A DNA stretch of 20,316 nt from an uncultured Emergencia sp. (GCA_937997955.1 CALLDR010000049.1:1-20316); one strand, 5' to 3'. Counted from the stretch's first letter, positions 8,131-15,347 are shown. A program made the numbers and translations. The notes: generated from the letters alone by a model not told the origin.

Positions 8131-8175
8131 AAAACAAAAACTCCCTTGGGGAAGTGATCACACTTTCCCAAGGGA
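8131..8175 (-). terminator. Terminator of the class II aldolase gene
   Basis: A stem of about 15 bp (8142-8156 with 8161-8175, one G-T pair, loop ATCA) is followed on the minus strand by GAGTTTTTGTTTT. It lies 80 bases after the aldolase stop. Confidence 0.85.
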
Positions 8176-8254
8176 AAGAAGCTCAAAAGAATTGAGTATT
8201 AAAAGCTCAGGAAATTAAGACGCTTACAATATTCCGGCCGGTATTTTTGATAGC

Positions 8255-8953
8255 CTAAGCTTGCCGCCTTTCACCCTGCCTTTCGCCGCGCGCCAGGGCG
8301 GCTTTGATCTCCTGGTCTCTCTGACGGGATCCGGCGGCACGCAAAGCCTCTGCTTCTCCGACCGGCATGGGAGACGGCGCTCCCAGCTGCCTGGCAACGA
8401 ACAGGGTATGGGCGATCTTTTCCACCGCCTCCGCGTAGGCATACGCCAGCTCCAGGTTGGCGCCGAAGGTCAGCACGCCGTGATTTGCCAGCAGGACGGC
8501 GTGATAATTCCCCAGACAGGAGGCGAAGTCCTGATAGATGCCCTTTGTTCCCGGCGTTCCGTAAGGCACCACCGGCACCTGGCCGAAGGTCATGTTCATC
8601 TCTGTCAGGGCGTCGGATACCAGCGGCATGCCGTTGACCGCGAAGGCCGTGGCATAGAGGCTGTGATTGTGGACCACCGCCTGTACGTCGGGCCGCAGAC
8701 GGTACACCTCCAGATGCATCTCCAACTCTGAGGAAGGCTTCAGTCCCGGCGGCTGGCAGATCAGGCTGCCGTTCATGTCCACCTCGATGATCATGGACGC
8801 GTCCATGGTCTCCTTCGCTACCTGGGACGGCGTGATGAATACTCTGTCCCCCAGCCGAGCGGACACGTTGCCCTCAAACATATTTACCATGCCGAAACGA
8901 TATTCCCGCTTTACCGTTTCCACGATTTCTCTCTTTAGATTTTCTGCCTCCAT
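8255..8953 (-). CDS. Class II aldolase / L-fuculose-1-phosphate aldolase-like protein
   Basis: Predicted zinc-dependent aldolase of 232 residues in the FucA/AraD family, which cleaves sugar phosphates to dihydroxyacetone phosphate and an aldehyde. The FucA metal ligands are all present: Glu76 in SSELEMH, His95 and His97 in VVHNHS, and His158 in LANHGV. GNVSAR (about 28-33) and ITPS (about 40-43) match the phosphate-binding parts of the family. The ATG at 8953 has AAGGAGG five bases upstream and is preferred over an in-frame start at 9007. The C-terminal 25 residues are rich in Arg, Gln and Glu. No sugar kinase, isomerase or transporter lies nearby, so the substrate cannot be told; methylthioribulose-1-phosphate dehydratase-type and rhamnulose relatives belong to the same fold. 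It follows the LCP gene on the same strand after 88 bases. Confidence 0.82.
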   Translation of the reverse strand: MEAENLKREIVETVKREYRFGMVNMFEGNVSARLGDRVFITPSQVAKETMDASMIIEVDMNGSLICQPPGLKPSSELEMHLEVYRLRPDVQAVVHNHSLYATAFAVNGMPLVSDALTEMNMTFGQVPVVPYGTPGTKGIYQDFASCLGNYHAVLLANHGVLTFGANLELAYAYAEAVEKIAHTLFVARQLGAPSPMPVGEAEALRAAGSRQRDQEIKAALARGERQGERRQA

Positions 8954-9008
8954 AGTTCCTCCTTGACGGACTCTTTTTGACGTCCGCCCTTTGATAGTCT
9001 CTGCCACG

Positions 9009-9041
9009 CCGGCGGCTGCGGCAATTCTCCCTCACCGCCGG
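9009..9041 (-). terminator. GC-rich hairpin between the LCP gene and the aldolase gene
   Basis: Inverted repeat CCGGCGG (9009-9015) and CCGCCGG (9035-9041) starts directly at the LCP stop codon on the minus strand. It lacks a U-tract, so it may be a weak terminator or an mRNA end stabiliser rather than a full stop. Confidence 0.3.
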
Positions 9042-10358
9042 TTACTGCAGCCCCGTATCCCAGATGATCTCCTGGCTGATCTGGCTGCAGGTGTCGCTGA
9101 CCGTATAGCCTTTCTGACCAAAGGCCTTCCGGTGCAGCTCGCTGACCTCGCTTTCCAATGTCAGCGGCACCACATAGGAGATGTCTCCCAAAAGACCGGA
9201 ATAGTATTCCTCCGGCCAGCTGATGCTCTTCTGTATGTCATAGCCCGGCGCGCGGACTGCCGCGGTGAACATGTCCAGCTGGGTCATATTTGTTCGGATA
9301 TTTGGGAAAACCGTGCTTGACAGCTCCGGCAGCTTCCATGGATGAGTCAGGGCTTTTTTCATCACGGCTGTCATGATCTTCTTATATCGGGTGCTCCGCC
9401 CCTCGTCGCCGCCGCTGGTCTTTCTGATCCTGCAGTAGGTCGTCGCCTGCACGCCGTCCAGGGTCTGCCTGCCCGCGCTGGTGATCTCCGTATATGTACC
9501 GCCTGTATTTTCCGCCGTCTCCGGCCCCCAGGTATTCATGTCGCTGATCTCGTTTTCCTTCACGTTGATCTCGACGCCGCCCAGGCAGTCCACAGCGTCC
9601 GCCACGGCCTTCCAGTTGAAGATGACGAACTCCTCGATGTTCAAATCCAGGCTTCGGTTCAGGGCCGCGCAGGTATCCGTGCCGCCGCCGTAATGATGGG
9701 CGTGGGTGATCTTGTCCAGGACCATAGACCCGTCCATGTACTCCATCTTCAGGTAGCTGTCCCGCATGACGGAGATCAGGCGGATATCGCCGTTGGACTT
9801 TTTGATGCTCATGATGATGATGGCGTCGGTCCGGCTGCCGTCATAGCCCTCGTCGGCTCTGGCGTCGGATCCAAGGATGGCGATGTTTCTGTACCCGCTC
9901 AGGTCGTCGGCCACCTGGGGGTCGATGGCAAACATGTCCTTGTCCGTATCTACGTGGTCAAAGTTTCTCGTCAAAGCGAAAAACGCGCCTGTCCCGACGA
10001 TGGCCAGCAAAAGGACAAGCCCCAGAATGTTGCGGAACAAAACGCCCTTGTTCCACTTATATTTTTTCTTTCCTTTGCTCCGGCCGCCTCTGCTGCCCGC
10101 GCCTCCTCTGGACCCGCTTCCGCTTCTGGCCGCGTTTTCGCCTCTGCCCGCGCTGAACGAAGCCGCGCCGGACGAAGCTCTTCCGCCCTGGCTGCGCCGC
10201 TCGTACTGTGCCTTCTGCCTGCGGGCCTGCCGTTCATACTCTTCTGCGGCCTTGGCGTACTCCGGGTCCTCCAGCTGACGAATCAGCTCCGGACTGTATT
10301 TCATACCCTTGAAGTCATAGGTTTCTTTGCTGTTCTTGTTGTATTTGCTGCTTCTCAC
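9042..10358 (-). CDS. LytR-CpsA-Psr (LCP) family cell-wall glycopolymer ligase
   Basis: Membrane-anchored enzyme expected to attach undecaprenyl-linked teichoic acid or polysaccharide to peptidoglycan. Order of parts in 438 residues: a cytoplasmic tail of about 106 residues, with charged residues at 20-58 and Gly/Ser/Arg-rich low complexity at about 58-95, then a KGKKKYKWNKG basic stretch; one membrane helix at about 107-129; then an extracellular LCP domain from about residue 153. Family landmarks are ILGSDAR, GSRTDAIIIMS and VMRDSYLKM, whose Arg and Asp residues bind the pyrophosphate and metal. The GTG at 10358 has AAGGGA eight bases upstream; an ATG just before it is out of frame. The tail is longer than in many LCP proteins. 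It has its own promoter (10428-10456) with a leader hairpin. The polymer transferred cannot be inferred. Confidence 0.9.
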   Translation of the reverse strand: MRSSKYNKNSKETYDFKGMKYSPELIRQLEDPEYAKAAEEYERQARRQKAQYERRSQGGRASSGAASFSAGRGENAARSGSGSRGGAGSRGGRSKGKKKYKWNKGVLFRNILGLVLLLAIVGTGAFFALTRNFDHVDTDKDMFAIDPQVADDLSGYRNIAILGSDARADEGYDGSRTDAIIIMSIKKSNGDIRLISVMRDSYLKMEYMDGSMVLDKITHAHHYGGGTDTCAALNRSLDLNIEEFVIFNWKAVADAVDCLGGVEINVKENEISDMNTWGPETAENTGGTYTEITSAGRQTLDGVQATTYCRIRKTSGGDEGRSTRYKKIMTAVMKKALTHPWKLPELSSTVFPNIRTNMTQLDMFTAAVRAPGYDIQKSISWPEEYYSGLLGDISYVVPLTLESEVSELHRKAFGQKGYTVSDTCSQISQEIIWDTGLQ

Positions 10359-10385
10359 AATTCATATCCCTTCTGTCGTAAAATG

Positions 10386-10405
10386 GGGCAGGACGCGCCC
10401 TGCCC
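10386..10405 (-). promoter_or_regulatory. Strong hairpin in the LCP mRNA leader
   Basis: The stem GGGCAGG/CCTGCCC with an ACGCGC loop lies between the predicted transcription start (about 10420) and the GTG at 10358. On the minus strand it is followed by CCATTTTACG. It could be an attenuator or a stabilising 5' hairpin. Confidence 0.4.
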
Positions 10406-10427
10406 GTGCAGATCTCTTTGTCCATTT

Positions 10428-10456
10428 ATTATACCGTTTTTTGATGTAAATAGCAA
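10428..10456 (-). promoter_or_regulatory. Promoter of the LCP gene
   Basis: TTGCTA (10451-10456), a 17-base spacer and TATAAT (10428-10433) on the minus strand. It is nearly identical over 29 bases to the promoter at 16147-16175. The leader is about 60 bases. Confidence 0.75.
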
Positions 10457-10593
10457 CAAAGAGTATGTGATGAAAATCTCACGATTTTCTGACGGCGGAT
10501 TGTACAGAAAACCTTTGCGTTTCCTCTTCATCGAAAACTAAAGTGGGAAAAATGTGGCAAAACCAAAGATCTCAACTCGATTTTAAGCAAAAG

Positions 10594-10626
10594 AAAACCC
10601 TGTAATCATTGCAATTACAGGGTTTT
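10594..10626 (-). terminator. Terminator of tRNA-Arg
   Basis: A 13-bp perfect stem (10594-10606 and 10614-10626, loop of 7) begins directly at the encoded CCA end of the tRNA. On the minus strand the stem ends in GGGTTTT and continues CTTTTGC. Confidence 0.85.
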
Positions 10627-10703
10627 TGGTGCGCCATAAGGGACTCGAACCCCTAACCTTCGCATTCGTAGTGCGCGACTCTATCCAATTGAGCTAATGG
10701 CGC
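10627..10703 (-). tRNA. tRNA-Arg (anticodon ACG)
   Basis: The 77-base cloverleaf includes an encoded CCA end. The acceptor stem GCGCCAT/ATGGCGC is perfect. The D arm contains GCTCAATTGGATAGAG, the anticodon loop CTACGAA gives ACG (read as ICG after deamination, for CGU/CGC/CGA), and the T arm contains GGTTCGAGTCC. One G-A mismatch tops the anticodon stem. It stands alone with its own promoter and terminator. Confidence 0.97.
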
Positions 10704-10725
10704 ATGTACTTTTCCGTACCAGTCT

Positions 10726-10754
10726 ATTATAGTAGAATTTCTGTGATTTGTAAA
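10726..10754 (-). promoter_or_regulatory. Promoter of tRNA-Arg
   Basis: TTTACA (10749-10754), 17 bases, TATAAT (10726-10731) on the minus strand, ending 22 bases before the mature tRNA 5' end. A short GTAC-GGAAAA-GTAC hairpin lies between promoter and tRNA. Confidence 0.85.
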
Positions 10755-10897
10755 GAAGTTTTTTAGCTTTGCCGCGATTTTTTTGCCGCGTGTTTTCATT
10801 TCCTCTGCCAAATCATTGGGGCGGCACCGTGTCAGGGGAAGGAAGCTCCCGCCTCCCCGCTTTCATCAGCCGCGCCCGTCTGTCAAATACAGAGCAA

Positions 10898-10937
10898 ATG
10901 CCGCCCGTTTGGACCGGATCGTCCTGCCGGGCGGCAT
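10898..10937 (-). terminator. Probable terminator of fbp
   Basis: A perfect 10-bp inverted repeat, ATGCCGCCCG (10898-10907) and CGGGCGGCAT (10928-10937), with a 20-base loop lies 25 bases after the fbp stop. The U-tract is only TTT, so termination may be inefficient or factor-dependent. The remaining sequence between tRNA and fbp shows no gene. Confidence 0.45.
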
Positions 10938-10962
10938 GCCCCGTCAGACGCCTTTCACAGCG

Positions 10963-12912
10963 TCAATACTTTTCCTTTAAAATGCCCTTCCGGTACGCCT
11001 GTACCAGCTGCTTCATATTGTCCACCTGCTCCGTCAGCTCGATGCCCTGGTCTGTATCGATGACCAGCATGCGCTCCGGCAGCACTTCAACGGTCTTGAC
11101 CTCCGGTGAATGGAACACCTGGGTCCCATCTGGCTGCAGCGGCTCATAGGGCTTGTGCTCCGCCAGCGCCATAAACCGGGAGTTGAAGATAAAGGTGTAT
11201 CCGGCAATCCCCGTCTGCTTCTGATAGGCCTTGGAAATACCGCCGTCGATGACGTACAGCAGGCCGCCGCCTTTGATCGGGCTCTCCCCGTCTTTGATCT
11301 TCACAGGCACGTGGCCGTTGAGGATCTTGGAACGCGTCGGATCCAGGCCGAACTCCCGCAGGATCTTTTCGCAGGGGCCTCTCTCTTTGATCAGCCTGTA
11401 GTACGGGCGCGTCGGCTCCTTGTGGGAGGCTTTGTCCGCGATGAACAGCCGCTCAAAGGTGGTCATCTTCTCCTTTCCGAACAGCGGGGAATTGCCGCCC
11501 AGCCACAGATACCACATCAGATCGCCCATGCGTCCGCTCTCTCCGGACTCAGAAGGCGAAAAGTAAGCCTTGCGCACCTCGCTGTCCAGGTGGTCCATCA
11601 AAGCCTTTCCGGCAAAGCGCGCGCCGTTGATCTCCACCTCTTCAAACTCGCCCTCCTCCGTCATCGGAATACAGCCGTGATACAGCAGATTGCCGTTGAC
11701 CTTCTTGTACAGCGCTCCGTGGCTGTACAGGAAGCGGATATGCCGCTGCAGCTTTTCCGAATTGAGGATGGACGCCTCCAGAGAGTTCATGACCTCCAGC
11801 TCCTCCGCTGTCAGCTCATACGGGTGCTCCGGGTCCAGGGTCGGGAAGTTGCGGTCCCGCAGCTCCCAGGTCTTCCCGTCGATCTCCACCGTGCCGTCTT
11901 CCCAGTTGATCTTATCCAGGATCAGCCGGTTTTCCAGGCCGTATTCCGGGTGGGCCATGACCCGCTGTCCCTCCACCTTAAACTGGCAGATGGCGATAGC
12001 CTTATGCATCTTGGCCGCCAGAGACGCCTCGATCGGATCGTACTGGTTCCGCTCCAGGATATGCGGCTGGAAAAACTCGCACGGATCGTCCCCGTAGACC
12101 TTTTCAGCAAAGGTGGCCAGCGGCCGCAGGTTGATGCCGTAGCCGATCTCCAGCATATCAAAGTTGTTATAGCTGATATTCATCCGCAGGATGTTGGCGA
12201 TGCACGCCCAGTTGCCCGTTGCCGCTCCCATCCATACGATATCGTGATTGCCCCACTGGAAGTCCACGTCGTGGTAGTCCAGCAGGAAATCCATGATCGT
12301 GTCCGGATGAGCGCCTCTGTCAAAGATATCCCCGATGATATGCAGGTGATCCACGGCCAGGTTGCTGATGGCCTCCGCCATTTCCGAGATGAAGTCCTCG
12401 GCGATGCCCGATTCCACCACCGTATTGATGATAGCGCTGTAATAATGAGCTCTGTTTTCCTCGTCGTCGGCGTGGAGCAGCTCATCCATGGCGTAGTCCA
12501 GGTGCTTAGGCAGCATCCGCCTCACCTTTGACCGGGTATACTTGGTGGACACGGACTGGCAGATGGTCACCAGGCGGTAGATCACCGTCATGCACCACTT
12601 ATCAAAGTCCCTCTCGCTCTTTTTCCGCCGCGCCAGCTCCGCATGGGGATTGTAGATCAAAGCAGCCAGATCCTCACGATCCCCCTCGCTGAGGATGCCG
12701 CCGTAATGCTCATCGATCTTGCTTTTAATAGTGCCGGAAGCGCTTTTCAGCATATGTACAAAGGCTTCGTGCTCACCGTGCAGGTCGCTGAGGAAGTACT
12801 CTGTCCCCTTTGGCAGGGCCAGAATCGCACTTAAATTGATGATTTCTGCTGTCGCCGCCTTGATGTTGGGATAGTCCTTAGAAAGCAGCTCCAGGAATTT
12901 GATATCAGCCAT
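10963..12912 (-). CDS. fbp: Fructose-1,6-bisphosphatase class III
   Basis: Hydrolyses fructose-1,6-bisphosphate to fructose-6-phosphate, the irreversible step of gluconeogenesis, in the cytoplasm. At 649 residues it has the length of the Firmicutes-specific class III enzyme. Metallophosphatase motifs are clear: SDLHGE (42-47), GDIFDRG (194-200) and GNHD (221-224), which bind the two metal ions. The N-terminal KFLELLSKDYPNIKAATAEI is typical of the family. The ATG has GAAGGAG a few bases upstream. It is transcribed alone from a strong promoter at 12943-12971, divergently from spoIID. In an organism with PFOR and acetyl-CoA metabolism it fits growth on organic or amino acids. Homologues in Bacillus are activated by phosphoenolpyruvate; nothing in this sequence tests that. 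Confidence 0.95.
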   Translation of the reverse strand: MADIKFLELLSKDYPNIKAATAEIINLSAILALPKGTEYFLSDLHGEHEAFVHMLKSASGTIKSKIDEHYGGILSEGDREDLAALIYNPHAELARRKKSERDFDKWCMTVIYRLVTICQSVSTKYTRSKVRRMLPKHLDYAMDELLHADDEENRAHYYSAIINTVVESGIAEDFISEMAEAISNLAVDHLHIIGDIFDRGAHPDTIMDFLLDYHDVDFQWGNHDIVWMGAATGNWACIANILRMNISYNNFDMLEIGYGINLRPLATFAEKVYGDDPCEFFQPHILERNQYDPIEASLAAKMHKAIAICQFKVEGQRVMAHPEYGLENRLILDKINWEDGTVEIDGKTWELRDRNFPTLDPEHPYELTAEELEVMNSLEASILNSEKLQRHIRFLYSHGALYKKVNGNLLYHGCIPMTEEGEFEEVEINGARFAGKALMDHLDSEVRKAYFSPSESGESGRMGDLMWYLWLGGNSPLFGKEKMTTFERLFIADKASHKEPTRPYYRLIKERGPCEKILREFGLDPTRSKILNGHVPVKIKDGESPIKGGGLLYVIDGGISKAYQKQTGIAGYTFIFNSRFMALAEHKPYEPLQPDGTQVFHSPEVKTVEVLPERMLVIDTDQGIELTEQVDNMKQLVQAYRKGILKEKY

Positions 12913-12942
12913 AGCTTCTCCTTCTCAAATGTTCTCAATCCT

Positions 12943-12971
12943 ATTATAACCTTTCATGTCTATTTTGTCCA
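12943..12971 (-). promoter_or_regulatory. Sigma-A-type promoter of fbp
   Basis: TGGACA (12966-12971), a 17-base spacer and a perfect TATAAT (12943-12948) on the minus strand. The -35 box lies inside the spacer of the proposed spoIID promoter on the other strand. Confidence 0.75.
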
Positions 12972-12985
12972 CATCGGCATAAACT
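12958..12985 (+). promoter_or_regulatory. Candidate sigma-E promoter of spoIID
   Basis: GTCTATT (12958-12964), 13 bases, CATAAACT (12978-12985) resembles the mother-cell sigma-E consensus (GHATANT, 12-14 bases, CATACAAT). It sits about 22 bases before the spoIID ATG with the RBS AGGAGG between. Known spoIID genes are sigma-E controlled, which supports the reading. Confidence 0.45.
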
Positions 12986-13007
12986 TAAAATCAGGAGGAA
13001 AATCTGC

Positions 13008-13943
13008 ATGCGACATCAAAGCAACATCAAAGCCCGTCACGTGGCCGTCTATATCATCACCATGTTCGTCCTCATGGTCGTCCTTCCCCTCATCGCCATC
13101 CGGCTGTTCCCCGCCCTTCTGGAACGGGAAGGCCCTGTCTACGACGGGGGGATCCCCGATACGGTGGAGGTCTGGATCACCGAAGAGGAGAAGTACGAGA
13201 CGATTCCCTTTGAAAAATACGTACAAGGGGTCGTGGCGTCGGAGATGCCCTCGTCTTTTGATGAGGAGGCCCTGAAAGCCCAGGCGGTGGCCAGCCGTAC
13301 CTATGCCCTGGGGCGGATCGAAGCCGGCGGCAAGCTGTGCGACACCGTCCACTGCCAGGTATACCGCAGCGACAACATTTCATCAAAGGTCAAAAAAGCC
13401 GTGGAAGCCACCTCCGGCCAGGTCCTGCTGGCAGACGGCGAGCTGGCCGCCCACGCCCTCTATTTCGCCTCCAGCGCCGGCAAAACGGAGAACGCCCAGG
13501 ACGTATTCTCCGGCTCCTATTCCTATCTGGTCAGCGTGGACAGCTCCTACGAGCCCGGCGCTACCCACAAGAAAGAGGTTCTGACCATGTCCGTCAGCGA
13601 ATTCGCAGACAAGATCAAAGACGCCATGCCGGAGCTCGACTTCGGAACCATTACGAAGAAGAACATCAAGATCAAAACCCGCTCCGAAGGCGGACGTGCA
13701 GCCCAGGTCCAGGTGGGCGATCAAAAGGTGTCCGGCACTGATATCCGCAGCGCTCTGAGCCTGTATTCCACCCGCATGGAGTTTTCGTTTGAGGACGACG
13801 AGATCACCATCACCACCAGCGGAAGCGGCCACGGCGTCGGCATGAGCCAGTACGGCGCCAACGGTCTGGCCAAGAAGGGAAAGGACTACAGAGAAATCCT
13901 GGCCCACTACTACCAGGACACCGACGTGAGCAAAGGCCGATAA
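13008..13943 (+). CDS. spoIID: Stage II sporulation protein D (SpoIID), peptidoglycan lytic transglycosylase
   Basis: Mother-cell membrane enzyme that cleaves septal peptidoglycan stripped by SpoIIP during engulfment. The 311 residues comprise a cytoplasmic N-terminus, one membrane helix at about 12-34 and an extracellular SpoIID domain. YVQGVVASEMPSSF (about 71-84) carries the catalytic Glu79, followed by ALKAQAVASRTYAL. CDTVHC (111-116) resembles the Cys/His zinc site described for the Clostridioides difficile enzyme. GSGHGVGMSQYGANGLA near the C-terminus is a family signature. The ATG has AGGAGG nine bases upstream. It is the only clear plus-strand gene and converges on murA. In Bacillus, spoIID lies downstream of murA on the same strand, so here the pair is kept but the orientation differs. 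SpoIID-like proteins also occur outside sporulation, but the sigma-E-like promoter favours a sporulation role. Confidence 0.9.
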   Translation: MRHQSNIKARHVAVYIITMFVLMVVLPLIAIRLFPALLEREGPVYDGGIPDTVEVWITEEEKYETIPFEKYVQGVVASEMPSSFDEEALKAQAVASRTYALGRIEAGGKLCDTVHCQVYRSDNISSKVKKAVEATSGQVLLADGELAAHALYFASSAGKTENAQDVFSGSYSYLVSVDSSYEPGATHKKEVLTMSVSEFADKIKDAMPELDFGTITKKNIKIKTRSEGGRAAQVQVGDQKVSGTDIRSALSLYSTRMEFSFEDDEITITTSGSGHGVGMSQYGANGLAKKGKDYREILAHYYQDTDVSKGR

Positions 13944-13949
13944 AAACGT

Positions 13950-13992
13950 CAAAGCCCTGAGGCCGCCGGTTTCAGGCTGCCTCAGGGCTTTG
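13950..13992. terminator. Bidirectional terminator between spoIID and murA
   Basis: A 13-bp perfect stem (13950-13962 and 13980-13992) with a 17-base loop, six bases after the spoIID stop. On the minus strand it is followed by ACGTTTTTA, on the plus strand by TACCCG, so it looks stronger for murA but can serve both. Confidence 0.7.
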
Positions 13993-14022
13993 TACCCGTC
14001 TTGATAAAACGCGAGAGGAAGC

Positions 14023-14067
14023 TCAGTCCTCAATACGTCAGTCTTCAGTACTTCAATCCTCAATCCT
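14023..14067 (-). repeat. Three 15-bp tandem repeats covering the murA stop codon
   Basis: On the minus strand the copies are AGGATTGAGGATTGA (14053-14067), AGTACTGAAGACTGA (14038-14052) and CGTATTGAGGACTGA (14023-14037); each adjacent pair matches at 11-12 of 15 positions or better in part. All are in the murA frame and read R-I-E-D-stop, S-T-E-D-stop and R-I-E-D-stop, so murA ends in three successive in-frame TGA codons spaced five codons apart. Confidence 0.75.
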
Positions 14068-15318
14068 GAAGATATTCGCTCCCAGAGCTTTGAACTTTTC
14101 GGTGAACTTTTCGTAGCCCCGTTCTATATGGTAGATCTCGGAGATCTCCGTCGTTCCCTGGGCCACCAGACCAGCCAGCACCAGAGCGGCTCCGGCCCGC
14201 AGATCCGTCGCGATGACCTGGGCGCCTTCCAGCTTCTTGCCGCCCTGTATCATGGCGCGGTTGCCCTCTGTTTTGATGTTGGCGCCCATACGGTTCAGCT
14301 CCGCCACATGCATAAAGCGGTTCTCAAAGACTGTCTCGATGACAGTGCTCGCGCCTTCCACCGTGGTCAGGAAGGACATGAACGGCGACTGGATATCCGT
14401 CGGAAAGCCTGGATACGGCAGTGTCTTCAGATCGGTGGCCACCAGATTCGGGTTGTCGGCGATGACATACATGCCTTCATCTGTCAGCTCCACAGTGACG
14501 CCGCACTCCCGCAGCTTCGCGGTAATCGGCTTCACATGGTCAGGCACCACGTTGCGCAGCAGAATCTGTCCATGGGTGATGGCAGCCGCCAGCATGAAGG
14601 TTCCCGTCTCGATCCGGTCGGGAATCACCGTATGCTGCGCGCCGTGGAGATGGTCTACGCCTTCGATCTTGATCGTATCTGTGCCGGCACCTTTGATCCT
14701 GGCGCCCATCTTGTTGAGAAAGTTTGCCAGGTCGACGATTTCCGGCTCCTCCGCCGCGTTCTCGATGTAAGTGGTTCCCTGAGCCAGTACGGCGGCAGTC
14801 ATGATATTCTCCGTCGCCCCTACGCTCGGAAAGTCCAGGTAGATGCTGGCGCCCTTCAGACCCTCTTCACCTGCGATAGCCTCTACATAATTGTCCTTGA
14901 CGATGATCTCCGCGCCCAGCGCCTCAAAGCCCTTCAGATGCAGATCGATGGGACGCGCGCCGATGGTGCAGCCTCCCGGGGAATGGACCTTGGCTTTGCC
15001 GACTCTCGCCAGAAGCGGCCCCATGACCAGGAAAGACGCCCGCATCCTGCTGACCAGATCGAAATCCGCTTCGCACTTCTTGATCTCGCTGGTGTTTATC
15101 TCTATGATTGATTCTTCAAGTTCTTCAATTTCAGATCCCAGGGACTTTAGAATCTCCTTCATGACTTCCACGTCGCGAAGAGCAGGTACGTCCCGGATCA
15201 CACATTTTTCCTCTGCCAGTATGGCAGCCGCCATCAATGGGAGCACAGCGTTCTTCGCGCCGCTGATCACGACCTCTCCATTTAACGGCTCACTTTTTTG
15301 AACTAAAAATTTCGCCAC
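14053..15318 (-). CDS. murA: UDP-N-acetylglucosamine 1-carboxyvinyltransferase MurA
   Basis: Catalyses the first committed step of peptidoglycan synthesis, transferring enolpyruvate from phosphoenolpyruvate to UDP-GlcNAc in the cytoplasm. At 421 residues it is full length. Lys22 in SGAKNAVLPLMAA and Cys117 in SPGGCTIGARPIDLHL are the substrate-binding Lys and the catalytic Cys, so the enzyme should be fosfomycin-sensitive by that criterion. FPTDIQSPFM contains the conserved Asp, and LRAGAALVLAG near the C-terminus is also conserved. The GTG at 15318 has GGAGG eight bases upstream. It has its own promoter (15348-15376), which lies directly against the abrB terminator. Many Firmicutes carry two murA genes; I cannot tell from this window whether a second exists. 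The 3' end is the tandem repeat described separately. Confidence 0.96.
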   Translation of the reverse strand: MAKFLVQKSEPLNGEVVISGAKNAVLPLMAAAILAEEKCVIRDVPALRDVEVMKEILKSLGSEIEELEESIIEINTSEIKKCEADFDLVSRMRASFLVMGPLLARVGKAKVHSPGGCTIGARPIDLHLKGFEALGAEIIVKDNYVEAIAGEEGLKGASIYLDFPSVGATENIMTAAVLAQGTTYIENAAEEPEIVDLANFLNKMGARIKGAGTDTIKIEGVDHLHGAQHTVIPDRIETGTFMLAAAITHGQILLRNVVPDHVKPITAKLRECGVTVELTDEGMYVIADNPNLVATDLKTLPYPGFPTDIQSPFMSFLTTVEGASTVIETVFENRFMHVAELNRMGANIKTEGNRAMIQGGKKLEGAQVIATDLRAGAALVLAGLVAQGTTEISEIYHIERGYEKFTEKFKALGANIFRIED

Positions 15319-15347
15319 TTCTCTCCTCCAAAAACTATTGTACTAAT

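Larger units (their letters stand above)
7315..8254. other. Long intergenic region without a convincing gene
   Basis: About 940 bases separate the polyferredoxin start from the aldolase stop. From left to right it holds the operon leader and promoter (7315-7400), a cre-like palindrome (7508-7519), a GC-rich repeat island (7670-7760), AT-rich DNA with clustered GTTTTC/GAAAAC hexamers and two dyads (7761-8135), and the aldolase terminator (8131-8175). Short open frames cross it on both strands, but they lack ribosome sites and read Arg/Pro/Ala-rich sequence out of the GC-rich repeats, so I do not call them genes. I recognise no structured RNA here. Confidence 0.6.

Noticed and set aside
7670..8135. 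CRISPR array or mobile-element remnant
   Set aside because: Repeats are few, imperfect and irregularly spaced, with no cas or transposase gene and no terminal inverted repeats.
10627..10703. Integration site for a mobile element at tRNA-Arg
   Set aside because: No integrase gene nearby and no repeated copy of the tRNA 3' end in the window; the tRNA is intact with its own terminator.
11110..12531. 473-codon plus-strand open frame
   Set aside because: Antisense shadow of fbp; the fbp phosphatase motifs are on the other strand.
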